DNA from: JBJSXJ01 sp044235425
GTDB lineage: Bacteria; Planctomycetota; Planctomycetia; Pirellulales; Pirellulaceae
Direction: 5' to 3'
Assembly (NCBI GenBank): GCA_044235425.1
Contig: JBIIHW010000007.1
Coordinates: 87,185 to 151,184, forward strand
DNA: 64,000 bases
Below the pieces are notes generated by a model. That model worked only from the letters and a program-made list of their open reading frames with translations, was not told the origin of the DNA and searched no databases. The position numbers and the translations under genes were made by a program. Below are positions 14,801 to 22,351 of the stretch, piece after piece; the stretch's first letter is position 1, and each line of letters opens with the position of its first letter.

Positions 14801-15481
14801 TTATCGGGACTTGAGAAGCCAAGGTTCGAACAGCGCTCGTCGGCCGTTGATGACCACGCCGCAGCCGAGGATCGGCTTGGCGGTGATCCGGCGTCCGTAC
14901 TCGAATTGCAGCCGGCTGGCGTCGATGCCGCAGCCGACCGACAGGCCGAACACGCGGAATTCGGGGTTCGCCCACCATTTCGCGCCGGCCTGGCTGTGGA
15001 AGTGGCCGATGACGGTCGAGCGGAAGTGGTCCTTGGCCTGCGCGAGCGCCGCGTCCTGGCCGGCGCGACCGCTGTCGCCGTGGGCGTAGATCACGCCGTC
15101 GATGACGACCTTGGCGAACCGCGGATGCACGGTCCAACCGACCTCCCACAGATCGGCGTAATCGCGGAGCACGCGCGGCGGCAGCCCGACGGCGACCGCT
15201 TGCCGTTCGGTAAGCGCGTCGTGGTTCCCGATGAGCCAATCGGCCTTGGGAAACGCCCGGTGCAGCGTCGCGACCTGCCTTCGAGCGGCGTCGAATTCGC
15301 GGGTCGCGTTGCTCAGGCCGGGACTCTTTTCATGGAAGCTGATCGACGCCCAGTCGACGAGGTCGCCGATATGCACGACGCGCGTGACGCTATGGGCATC
15401 CGCCACGCGGCGCAGGAAATCGACGTATCCGCTCCGCATCCCTGGCGCGTGGGTATCCCCGATGATCAGTACGCTGGCCAT
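14801..15481 (-). CDS. Calcineurin-like metallophosphoesterase
   Basis: This 226-residue protein shows the complete metal-site series: GDTH (8-11), GDLVDW, GNHDAL, an AHGDSG loop and GHFHSQ. Such phage enzymes hydrolyse phosphodiester or nucleotide substrates. The real substrate cannot be read from the sequence. It is one gene of the leftward replication block between the nucleotide pyrophosphohydrolase and the helicase, with 10 and 17 bp gaps, so a nucleic-acid end-processing role is reasonable. Confidence 0.9.
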   Translation of the reverse strand: MASVLIIGDTHAPGMRSGYVDFLRRVADAHSVTRVVHIGDLVDWASISFHEKSPGLSNATREFDAARRQVATLHRAFPKADWLIGNHDALTERQAVAVGLPPRVLRDYADLWEVGWTVHPRFAKVVIDGVIYAHGDSGRAGQDAALAQAKDHFRSTVIGHFHSQAGAKWWANPEFRVFGLSVGCGIDASRLQFEYGRRITAKPILGCGVVINGRRALFEPWLLKSR

Positions 15482-15498
15482 GGCTGCGCCTCGCGACG

Positions 15499-17187
15499 TT
15501 AGAAGGGAACGCTATCGTCCGGCTCGGTGGACGGAACCCCAACTGGCAGCGGCTCGGGCATCTCGCCCAGTTCGTACTCGACGATCCGCTCGTACGGCTC
15601 GCCGGCGACGGCGCGGACGGTGATCGCGGCGGTCGCGGCGACGGCTCCGCTGTGGGCCAGCGCGACTGCGTGTTCAGCGGAGTCGGGCACCGGGTCCGGC
15701 GAACGGCGTTTCCACCAGGCGACAGCTTTCTGCCGGGCGTATCCGTCGTGCTCGAAGCAGATCCATTCGGACTTGAATTCGTGCCAGCCGACCTTGTAGT
15801 CGACTCGCATCGACTTCGGATCGCTGTCGCCAGCGCCGCGTTTCGTATGGACGCTGTAGTAAACGTCGGTCACGCGGAAGTGCGTGTTCGTCACCTGTCC
15901 CGATAACACGCCGGCTTCGGAAGCCCGGGCCTCGTGCGACTGGCGCTGCGGGACTGGGAACACGAAACCGCATTCGGGGCAAGCAGCGTAGCCGGCGGCG
16001 ACAACCGAATGGCACTCGGGACATTCCTTCGCGGGCGCTTCGCCTATGCCGGCGGCGGCCTTTTCCTTTACCTTAAGCTGATCGACAGGCCCATGCCGCA
16101 GCACGTTTCCGCCGAAGTCGAGCACGAGGCAGTTCCGCTTGCCGGGGTGCAACCGGAATCCGCGTCCGACCATCTGGTAGTACAGGCCGGGTGACATTGT
16201 CGGGCGTAGCAGCGCCACGCAATCGATGTGCGGCGCGTCGAAGCCGGTGGTCAGGACGTTCACGTTGCACAGGTATTTCAGCGGCGGTCGCGGGAACAGC
16301 CCGTGGACTTGGTCGCCTCGGAATCTGGCGAGAAGTTCGTCGCGTTCGCTGGCGAGCGTGTCGCCGCAGACGAATCCGCACTCCGCTCCATGTTTCGCCT
16401 GGAGCGTCGCCGCCACGTGCCGCCCATGGTTCACGCTGGCGGCGAAGATGAGGCACGCGTTGCGGTCGCGGGTGTAGTCGATGATCTCGCGGCACGCCGC
16501 CTCGACGACCGCATCCTGGTCCATCAGGCTCTCGACCTCGTCAGCCATGAACTCGCCGCCACGTACATGGAGCGACGATGTGTCGACCTTGGCGACGCCC
16601 GACTTGCTGACAAGCGGACACAGGAATCCGTCGCGGATCAATTCCTTGATGCCGATCTCGTAGCAGATCGAGTTGAGGAAATGGCTGGGCGAACAGATGG
16701 GCCCAGCGTCGAGCCGATACGGCGTCGCGGTGAGGCCGATCACGCGGAGTTGTGGATTGATGACTTTGGCCTCGGCCAAAAATTGCCGGTACATACCGTC
16801 GCCGTCGGTCGGGATGAGATGCGTTTCGTCGACGATGATCAGGTCGAAGGCGTCCAATTCGCAGGCCCGTTTGTAGATCGACTGGATGCCGGCCACGATC
16901 ACACGGTGTGTTGTGTCGCGGCGGTTGAGACCGGCCGAGTACACGCCGACCGGCAATTCGGGACAGACCTGCTTCAGCTTGTCGACCGCCTGTTGGAGCA
17001 GTTCCTTGACGTGGCTCACGACCAACACGCGTCCGTTCCAACGCGCGACCGCGTCGCGGCAGATCGTCGCCAGGATCGGCGTCTTGCCGCCGGCGGTCGG
17101 GATCACGACGACCGGGTTGTCGTCGCGTTCCCGCAGATGCCGGTAAGCGGCGTCGATGGCGTCTTGCTGGTAGGGGCGAAGGTGCAT
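15499..17187 (-). CDS. SF2 DEAD/DEAH-type helicase with zinc ribbon
   Basis: This 562-residue protein starts MHLRPYQQDAIDAAYRHLRE, the classical Q-motif-like opening of phage restriction-type SF2 helicases. Motif I is IPTAGGKTP (residues about 29-37), motif II is the VDETHLI block, motif III GLTATPYR, and motif VI VGRGFRLHPGK. After the helicase core a zinc ribbon is visible (CPECHSVVAAGYAACPECGF). The C-terminal part includes a HEFKSEWICFEHDGYARQKA segment also seen in phage helicases of this kind. The ATG overlaps the stop of the upstream DUF3310 gene in a TGATG junction, so translation is coupled to that gene even though it is broken. Confidence 0.9.
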   Translation of the reverse strand: MHLRPYQQDAIDAAYRHLRERDDNPVVVIPTAGGKTPILATICRDAVARWNGRVLVVSHVKELLQQAVDKLKQVCPELPVGVYSAGLNRRDTTHRVIVAGIQSIYKRACELDAFDLIIVDETHLIPTDGDGMYRQFLAEAKVINPQLRVIGLTATPYRLDAGPICSPSHFLNSICYEIGIKELIRDGFLCPLVSKSGVAKVDTSSLHVRGGEFMADEVESLMDQDAVVEAACREIIDYTRDRNACLIFAASVNHGRHVAATLQAKHGAECGFVCGDTLASERDELLARFRGDQVHGLFPRPPLKYLCNVNVLTTGFDAPHIDCVALLRPTMSPGLYYQMVGRGFRLHPGKRNCLVLDFGGNVLRHGPVDQLKVKEKAAAGIGEAPAKECPECHSVVAAGYAACPECGFVFPVPQRQSHEARASEAGVLSGQVTNTHFRVTDVYYSVHTKRGAGDSDPKSMRVDYKVGWHEFKSEWICFEHDGYARQKAVAWWKRRSPDPVPDSAEHAVALAHSGAVAATAAITVRAVAGEPYERIVEYELGEMPEPLPVGVPSTEPDDSVPF

Positions 17188-17420
17188 CACGACCGCTGTT
17201 CCTGTTCCAAGCGAGCGATTTCCCGATCGAGATACCACCGGGCTTTCTGAAGGTCCTTGACCTTTTCGCCTTTGCGGCCGGCGCGGCAGATTTACTTCAC
17301 GACGCAACCGAGGTGGAATCCGAGCTGCCAGGCCTCGATCGCCGCGACAGGCTCGATCGCGGAAAACGTGTAGTGCGGCGTACGGTGGATCGAAGCCGCG
17401 GAATCCGTGCAATCGCTCAT
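17187..17420 (-). pseudogene. DUF3310 protein gene with in-frame stop at codon 43
   Basis: From the ATG at 17420 the frame encodes HYTFSAIEPVAAIEAWQLGF, then HLGCVVK, then TAA (17292-17294), then ICRAGRKGEKVKDLQKARWY and LDREIARLEQEQRS to a TGA. The whole reading frame matches the DUF3310 pattern, in which the broken position is normally the Tyr of KYIxRAG, so one base change (TAC or TAT to TAA) explains the stop. Everything downstream is still intact, including the TGATG junction with the helicase. It is either a recent nonsense mutation, a sequencing error or a readthrough codon. If real, loss of coupling could lower helicase synthesis. Confidence 0.8.
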
Positions 17421-17422
17421 GG

Positions 17423-18367
17423 TTACTGTTCCATAGCCAGATGGGCGTTCAGATAATCGACGAGCGCTCGGATGAACGCGCGCGGGAAAGCCGTCATGAG
17501 CGTTGCCGCCGCCGGCGCTGGTTCGTTGGGCGATAACCGCACCGAGATCAGGTGTTCGGAATCGCCGCTATCTCGGGCGGACATTGTGGAGAGCGCTGTG
17601 TTGGCTGGCGCCGTCCCTGGCTTGGCCGAAGCTGGCGACGGTGAGCGGCGCGGCTTGCCGATCCGCGCCGTGTTAATCGTGCGTCCATCGCGCCCGGTGC
17701 GAGGTCGGGAAGCCGGTGGACGGACCACCCTTGAGTTGCCTGTGTCGTTTGACTTCGATAATATCGAAGTCAGATTTGGCTCCCCACCATTCCCTTGGGG
17801 AGTGGATAACGCATGTCCGTCTGGCTGCCGCGTGTCGTTTGACTTCGATAATATCGAAGTGAGCTGGCGTTCGTCGCCGCCATGGTGGGTGACGTTTGTC
17901 CGGCGTGCGTCGGTCGACTTCGAGATTCTCGAAGTCGATTCCAACTCATCCCGATACTTGCGGATCGTGAACTCCGACACTCCACAGTGATCAGCAATGC
18001 TTTGGTTGCTCAGCGAGGCTGATTTTTCGTGCTTCAGCGCCGCGCGGACGGCGCGCTCCTTGTCCTCGTTCGTCCGCCTCAAACCGTGGGCCTGATTGAC
18101 GCCGAAGCTGTACCACTGAGCATCCGATTGCGTGCCTTCGATGATCTCCACGTCGATCGGTAGGCTGGGCCGAACCCGCATAGCGGCTGCGACACGGTGA
18201 AATCCATCCGCTAGCCAGTACTCCAGACCGTCGAAGAACACGATGATTGGTGGAAAAATCGCGCCTTCGCGCATGGCGTCGGCGTATTCCCGCACGACAT
18301 CAAGACGAATCGCAACGCGAGGTTGGGTGCCGCCGTCAAGGTTGATTTGCTCGTAGTCCAGTCTCAT
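17423..18367 (-). CDS. ParB/Srx-like DNA-binding protein with palindrome-encoded repeats
   Basis: This 314-residue protein starts behind GAGGGCGG. Residues 1-100 are a ParB/Srx-type domain (LDVVREYADAMREGAIFPPI, WLADGFHRVAAAMR) followed by a helical HTH region (RRTNEDKERAVRAALKH, SNQSIADHCGVSEFTIRKYR). The middle is low-complexity and carries three repeated peptides of the type TS-[IR]-[LI]-SKS, each encoded by a 20-21-bp DNA palindrome. The C-terminal part includes GRDGRTINTARIGKPRR, a short motif common in phage ParB-like regulators, then a proline/alanine linker and a final helix. It is probably a phage regulator or partition-like protein that could bind its own palindromes. The gene downstream starts 3 bp after its stop. 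Confidence 0.8.
   Translation of the reverse strand: MRLDYEQINLDGGTQPRVAIRLDVVREYADAMREGAIFPPIIVFFDGLEYWLADGFHRVAAAMRVRPSLPIDVEIIEGTQSDAQWYSFGVNQAHGLRRTNEDKERAVRAALKHEKSASLSNQSIADHCGVSEFTIRKYRDELESTSRISKSTDARRTNVTHHGGDERQLTSILSKSNDTRQPDGHALSTPQGNGGEPNLTSILSKSNDTGNSRVVRPPASRPRTGRDGRTINTARIGKPRRSPSPASAKPGTAPANTALSTMSARDSGDSEHLISVRLSPNEPAPAAATLMTAFPRAFIRALVDYLNAHLAMEQ
17751..17936. repeat. Three palindromes inside the ParB-like gene
   Basis: Perfect inverted repeats lie at 17751-17771 (arms GACTTCGATA / TATCGAAGTC), 17841-17860 (arms ACTTCGATA / TATCGAAGT) and 17916-17936 (arms GACTTCGAGA / TCTCGAAGTC). The third copy has changed a base on both sides, preserving the symmetry. Spacing is 90 and 75 bp. 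The first two copies are also preceded by an identical TGTCGTTT. Confidence 0.75.
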
Positions 18368-18385
18368 GACCGCCCTCGTTCGGGA

Positions 18386-18727
18386 TTAAGAATTGCCCAT
18401 TAGTGTCAGGTAGATCTGCGTGGCAAGAGCCGGCAGGTCGTCGAGCCGCACAATGGCGACCCACGGCTGCCGGTTTTGTTTGTGCAGCACGATCGGCGTG
18501 TTTTCACCAGCGTCGCGGATGGCCTGTGCAAGCGTTTCATAAAGTCGGAAAGCTTCGACGCGCTTCACTTCGAAATGGACTCGCGCGATCGATGTGCGGA
18601 TGTCGGGCGAGTCGCTCGCGCCGCAATACTGCTGCCCGCGGCGAGCGTCGATGCGGAACAGCCGAGCGATCTCAGCCGCCGCTTCGCGCTCGCCGCGTTT
18701 GCCTTTGTTTCGCGATCGCAGGCCCAT
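18386..18727 (-). CDS. Hjc-like PD-(D/E)XK Holliday-junction resolvase
   Basis: The product has 113 residues. The catalytic signature is complete: E13 in GKRGEREAAAEI, PD at 41-42 in SDSPDIRTS, then E53-V-K55 in HFEVKRVEAF. This fits archaeal/phage Hjc-type or RusA-substitute resolvases that cut branched phage replication intermediates. The start is uncertain. The ATG at 18727 has no clear ribosome-binding site, and a further 13 codons upstream up to a TTG are made of heptamer-repeat sequence. The repeat has apparently replaced the leader of this gene. Confidence 0.8.
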   Translation of the reverse strand: MGLRSRNKGKRGEREAAAEIARLFRIDARRGQQYCGASDSPDIRTSIARVHFEVKRVEAFRLYETLAQAIRDAGENTPIVLHKQNRQPWVAIVRLDDLPALATQIYLTLMGNS

Positions 18728-18732
18728 AAGGA

Positions 18733-18819
18733 AGTCCGGAGAATGGAGGCTTGAGACTGGAGGCAAGAAGTAGACGACTAATCCAGTGGCTCCGGACCAC
18801 AGACTCCGGACTCCAGACT
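18733..18819. repeat. Heptamer repeat cluster C (leader of resolvase gene)
   Basis: Irregular TCCGGAG, TGGAGGC, TTGAGAC, TGGAGGC units and, after a 20-bp gap, GGCTCCGG, ACTCCGG, ACTCCAG units in the opposite orientation fill the gap between the resolvase and DUF669 genes. They are related to clusters at 652, 762 and 19311. Confidence 0.55.
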
Positions 18820-18824
18820 TACCC

Positions 18825-19280
18825 CTAACCCCGTCGCCACGGCGGCGTGTCGGTCGCTGCCTGAACGGGCTTGCCTGGAACCGTTTCCTTTTTGGCGTAG
18901 CCCTTGATCTCGTTGGTGATCTCGTCGGAGTCGTTGCGTTTCTTGCATTTGACCGAGATCACGAGCGGCAGATCGTGCAGTTCGACGCTGTCGTTCGGCG
19001 CCATCACGCCGACGGCGCGGCAGATAGCTGACAACTCGGCGCGAGCGATCTTCACGGCGGTCGCATTGGGGTTGTCGAGATTGAGTCGCGCCCACAGGAA
19101 GCGGTTCCGGTACTCGCCCTCGGTGATTTGAAACGTGAGTTGCAGATAGCTGCCATTCCCAGCTTTGTTGGTCTTCACTTCGCTGGCTGTGATCACCGCG
19201 ATGTACCGGCCGGCAGGAATGGGATCGAAATCGGTCGCTGGTTCCACAGTGTTGGCGTTGAAGCCGTTTAGCATCACCAT
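18825..19280 (-). CDS. DUF669 ssDNA-binding-like phage protein
   Basis: This 151-residue protein starts at 19280 behind AGGAGA. The body matches DUF669: FDPIPAGRYIAVITASEVKT, then NGSYLQLTFQITEGEYRNR, FLWARLNLDNPNATAVKIAR and LPLVISVKCKKRND. DUF669 members have an OB-like fold and sit with phage annealases and exonucleases, so a single-strand binding role in recombination is the usual view. It ends WRRG next to heptamer repeats. The neighbours (Sak4-like ATPase, RecB-like exonuclease) support a recombination cassette. Confidence 0.85.
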   Translation of the reverse strand: MVMLNGFNANTVEPATDFDPIPAGRYIAVITASEVKTNKAGNGSYLQLTFQITEGEYRNRFLWARLNLDNPNATAVKIARAELSAICRAVGVMAPNDSVELHDLPLVISVKCKKRNDSDEITNEIKGYAKKETVPGKPVQAATDTPPWRRG

Positions 19281-19310
19281 TTGTATTTCTCCTGAGTTGG
19301 GTTAGGGGTG

Positions 19311-19430
19311 AGTCTGGAGTCCGGAGTCTGGAGTCTGGAGGTAAGACAAGACTTAGAGTCGCGCAGTGGTTTCCTCCAGACTCCGGACTCCAGCCTTAAG
19401 ACTGAGCTATGGACTCCGGACTCCCGACTG
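19311..19430. repeat. Heptamer repeat cluster D (between DUF669 and ATPase genes)
   Basis: This is the most regular cluster: TCTGGAG, TCCGGAG, TCTGGAG, TCTGGAG (19312-19340). An inverted set follows at 19371-19393 (CCTCCAGACTCCGGACTCC), with more at 19412-19426. The arms can pair into a long hairpin. The final units encode the last residues (SGVRSP) of the downstream ATPase. Confidence 0.7.
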
Positions 19431-20183
19431 CTGCGTGATTCCGGCCAAGAGAGCGTTCCAGTCGAGCGGCAACTCCGCGTCGAGTCCGTAGCGGTTCTTG
19501 GCGACGCAGGATGGACCGCCGACGGTGCGCAGGATGCGCTCGCCGCCGTCCTTGCCGATGGCGTGGGCAGTCGTCCGCTTGCGGCCGAAGCCGGTCTCCT
19601 CGGTCTGCGTGCGAAACTTCCGTGTCGCGAACAGCACCGCGTCGCACCATTCCGTGATCAACGCGCCGGCGTGCTTGTGGAGTCGCGGCGAATAGCGGTC
19701 GTACGGGGTCGCCTCGGGGTCCTCGAACTTTTCAACCTTGGCATGGGCGATCAGCATCACCGCCATGAACCGCCGCTTGTTGAGCGAAACCAGTTGGTCA
19801 ATGAACTGGCGCCAGTAGGCGGAGGCGTAGACGTAGCCTTTGCCGTAGCCGCCGTCGACCTTCTCGATCGACTTGGCACCGTAGTCCTCGCACACCGCGT
19901 CCCAGATGAGCCGTTCGAGCCAGTCGAGGGAATCGATGACGACAGTTTGGTAGGAATGTTCCTCGTCGCCAAGTTCGGCAAGCGCCGCCATCGTTTCCGT
20001 GAACGATGTCGCAAGTGGAAACTTCTCGCAGTCGATCTCGCCGAGTCCGTCCTCCGTCTGGACGAAGATCGGTTGCGGCGCCCGGGCCGCGAGCGTCGAC
20101 TTGCCGATGCCCTCTGTGCCGTAAACCAGGATGCGGGGTGGAGAAGTGGCGCGGCCGCGTTCGATTCTTGTCATCAGTCCCAT
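19407..20183 (-). CDS. Sak4-like RecA-fold ATPase (AAA_24)
   Basis: This 258-residue protein has Walker A at residues 22-30 (GTEGIGKST), a Walker B-like TVVIDSLDWLE, and the AHAKV and ITEWCDAVLFATRKF segments typical of phage AAA_24/Sak4 single-strand annealing proteins. These stimulate homologous pairing with the phage SSB. The operon context (DUF669, RecB-like exonuclease, resolvase) supports this. The last six residues are encoded by heptamer-repeat DNA and are probably not part of the original protein. The start has a moderate AGGAC upstream. Confidence 0.85.
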   Translation of the reverse strand: MGLMTRIERGRATSPPRILVYGTEGIGKSTLAARAPQPIFVQTEDGLGEIDCEKFPLATSFTETMAALAELGDEEHSYQTVVIDSLDWLERLIWDAVCEDYGAKSIEKVDGGYGKGYVYASAYWRQFIDQLVSLNKRRFMAVMLIAHAKVEKFEDPEATPYDRYSPRLHKHAGALITEWCDAVLFATRKFRTQTEETGFGRKRTTAHAIGKDGGERILRTVGGPSCVAKNRYGLDAELPLDWNALLAGITQQSGVRSP

Positions 20184-20290
20184 GGGTCAGTCCTTGTAGG
20201 AGTGGTTGAGTCGAAGAGAGGCGCGACGGAGCGAAGGCAGCCGATTCGGTCTCCCCCGCTAACACCGACGCTTCCGTCGCGCCCGCGATG

Positions 20291-21088
20291 TCAGATGCAT
20301 TCGAAGAAGCGGCACTCCTCGTAGCCCGTCGGCCAATGGTCGGCCGCTATGCAACGCTTCAGCCGCTCGATGGCCGCTTCGTTTTCCCGCTGGGCCGCCG
20401 CCAGCGTGTCGTCGGTCACCTTCCACACGCCGCAGCGGAACGGCGTTTTCTTCTCGACGCCAATGAAGAAGACGGGCATCGCGATTCCGATCAACTGCGC
20501 AAGCACGGCTCGGTAAAAGGCCACCTGGTGTCCGTAGCCGTACCGTCGAGCGTCGGCTTCGAACCAAGTCAGGTCGTCGCAAGTCTTCAAGTCGACGATC
20601 CCCTGGTGCGGTTCCAGCCAATCCATGCGGATCTGGCATGGCAGCCCGCAGTACTCGGCGCGGACGACAGCCTCCGCGATCCCGTCGGCGAGTAGCGCAG
20701 CCGCCTGCCCATGCTTACGAACGCTGGCGGCCATTGCGCTGACCATTTCGAATTGATCGTCGGTCAGTACGGGCTTGCCCTGCCGCGCCGACCATTCGGC
20801 GAACGTCTTGGTGGATGCGCCGAAACGCTGGCCTGTCTTTTCGTTGATTGGGCCGCCGACCGCGAACTCGGCGTTAAAGCGTTCCCCGCCTTCGAGCGCC
20901 AGCGTATGGACGGCGCGACCGACCAAGTACGCGGGCCGATCCTCGTCCGCGATCATCCCGAGCCGTTTCTGAATGAACAGTTGCGGGCACTTGCGGAAGT
21001 CCGCGAGCGCGTGGCTAGAGAGGTTTTGTTTCGACTGCGCGTGGTAGTCATCAGCGGATTCGATCAGAAGGAAGTTGGTATTGTTCAT
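20291..21088 (-). CDS. RecB-family PD-(D/E)XK exonuclease
   Basis: Using the ATG at 21088 the product has 265 residues. It opens MNNTNFLLIESADDYHAQSK, followed by the HALADFRKCPQLF helix and GRAVHTLALEG, the conserved H of RecB-like nucleases. Catalytic residues follow in RMDWLEPHQGIVDLKT (D...DxK), then the GYGHQVAFYRAVL helix that binds DNA ends. This is the DUF3799/RecE-like group that resects double-strand ends for phage recombination. An in-frame ATG at 21118 is possible, but the element L2 places the expected transcript start near 21100, favouring 21088. Confidence 0.85.
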   Translation of the reverse strand: MNNTNFLLIESADDYHAQSKQNLSSHALADFRKCPQLFIQKRLGMIADEDRPAYLVGRAVHTLALEGGERFNAEFAVGGPINEKTGQRFGASTKTFAEWSARQGKPVLTDDQFEMVSAMAASVRKHGQAAALLADGIAEAVVRAEYCGLPCQIRMDWLEPHQGIVDLKTCDDLTWFEADARRYGYGHQVAFYRAVLAQLIGIAMPVFFIGVEKKTPFRCGVWKVTDDTLAAAQRENEAAIERLKRCIAADHWPTGYEECRFFECI

Positions 21089-21121
21089 GTCAGTCGCTTT
21101 CGGTGTCAGTACAAACATGTT

Positions 21122-21156
21122 GGGTTACGTATGCCGCGCCGACGCGAGCGGTCCGG
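21122..21156 (-). promoter_or_regulatory. Leftward phage promoter-like element, copy L2
   Basis: GGGTTACGTATGCCGC is followed by GCCGA and, 29 nt from the first G, GTCCGG. About 30 of 35 bases agree with copy L1 at 1043. It lies 34 nt before the exonuclease ATG, between it and the sigma factor gene. Confidence 0.55.
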
Positions 21157-21172
21157 TCGGCTGCGTGTTTTT

Positions 21173-21763
21173 TCAGGTAACGCCGAGACCGGCTTCCTCC
21201 AATCGCGTTCGCGCTTCGGCTAAGAGATGCCGCATTTGCCGGCGCGAGATGCCCATCCGCCGCGCCAGCGTCGTGGCGGTTGCGCCTGCCATCAGCTGCG
21301 AGCAGACCTGCCGGATGTTCTGCGGCATCCGCGAAAGCGCCACTGCGAGCGATTCCGCCTGTTCGAGCGATTTGATGCCATCGAGCGAAGGGACGCCGAA
21401 CCGGCGGGCGCCGTCATCACGGGTGAGACCCATTCCCAGCGACTGGCTCGTCGGGCCATGGTGCTTTCCGACCGCGTCAAGCGACTGCGCATGGAATCCA
21501 TCGGCTCGCATTTCCCGCTCGCGGCCGCGGACGAGGGCGGCGGCGGCGGAGTTCACGACCCGGTCGATGAACGTGTTGAGCGAACCGCGATCCCCGTCGA
21601 AGCGTTCCGCCTGGGTGAGCAGTCGCAGCCAGAGATCCTGCTCGATGTCCTCCCGGCAGGACGCGCCGAAGTCCTTGCGGCGGCTGAGTTGTTTGGCTTT
21701 GACCCGGATCGAGGCGCGGGCGTAGCGGTTCTCCACGAGGTTCTGAACTTCGGCAAGCAGCAT
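21173..21763 (-). CDS. Phage-encoded sigma-70-family (ECF-like) RNA polymerase sigma factor
   Basis: Start at 21763 is fixed by GGAGGT five bases before the ATG. The 196-residue product shows region 2 (REDIEQDLWLRLLTQAERFD, SLNTFIDRVVNSAAAALVRG) and region 4 (QNIRQVCSQLMAGATATTLA, ARRMGISRRQMRHLLAEART), separated by a linker, as in compact ECF sigmas. It would redirect host RNA polymerase to phage promoters. The obvious candidates are the L-type elements at 1043, 21122 and 29806, one of which lies directly after this gene. No anti-sigma gene is seen. Confidence 0.85.
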   Translation of the reverse strand: MLLAEVQNLVENRYARASIRVKAKQLSRRKDFGASCREDIEQDLWLRLLTQAERFDGDRGSLNTFIDRVVNSAAAALVRGREREMRADGFHAQSLDAVGKHHGPTSQSLGMGLTRDDGARRFGVPSLDGIKSLEQAESLAVALSRMPQNIRQVCSQLMAGATATTLARRMGISRRQMRHLLAEARTRLEEAGLGVT

Positions 21764-21902
21764 GGCCACCTCCGAGGCTGGAGGCGTCCACCCGTGGCGA
21801 ACCCAGCGCACCGCGTCGCGAACCGGAATCGCGAACCAGCTTCAGTGCGCCCAAGAATCGGGACGACGGGTGTCGGCTCCTAGGCCTTCACCCGCTCCCC
21901 GC

Positions 21903-22042
21903 GCTGTCGCAACTGTCGCGGCCAGCCGATGGACTTGCGACAGTCGCGACAGTGGCTAAGATGTTGTCGTACAATGGGTTGTGGTTTTTTGGGAATTTTT
22001 GTCAGCTGTCGCGACTGTGCGACAAGCCGATGGAAGTCGCAC
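21903..22042. promoter_or_regulatory. Duplicated stem-loops with a shared AGCCGATGGA loop
   Basis: First copy: CTGTCGCAACTGTCGC (21904-21919) pairs with GCGACAGTCGCGACAG (21937-21952) around a loop containing AGCCGATGGA. Second copy: GTGCGAC (22017-22023) pairs with GTCGCAC (22036-22042) around AAGCCGATGGAA, and is preceded by another CTGTCGCGAC. The loops are the same while the stems differ in sequence but keep pairing. They lie upstream of the sigma gene and 300 bp from the nuclease/protease pair. The rest of 21764-22351 holds no gene I can support. Confidence 0.55.
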
Positions 22043-22351
22043 GACCTGTTCAATGGACTCGCGTTTCATTTGCGGAAGGGATGACACATCATTCGTGACA
22101 ACGAACGTAAGTATTGACTTGGCTTACCACCACCGTTCCAACGCTGGGGTGTGTCGGACCGATGCGGGAAAGGGTTATCTCTTCGCGTAACCGGAGGCGG
22201 TTTCACCCGAATGTGCGATTTAAAGAAGGGTTATGATGGTGAAGCTCCAGATTCAGTTGCCTCCATCGTTTCCGTTGACCAAATCACTTCTGACACCAGG
22301 GCCAAGCTGCAAGTGGAGTAGTTGGCGACATCTTGTTTGTTTGAGGTCCGA

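Noticed and set aside
17188..17412. N-terminal extension of the SF2 helicase to 17412
   Set aside because: This segment is the out-of-frame reading of the DUF3310 gene, and the helicase has a natural start in a TGATG junction.
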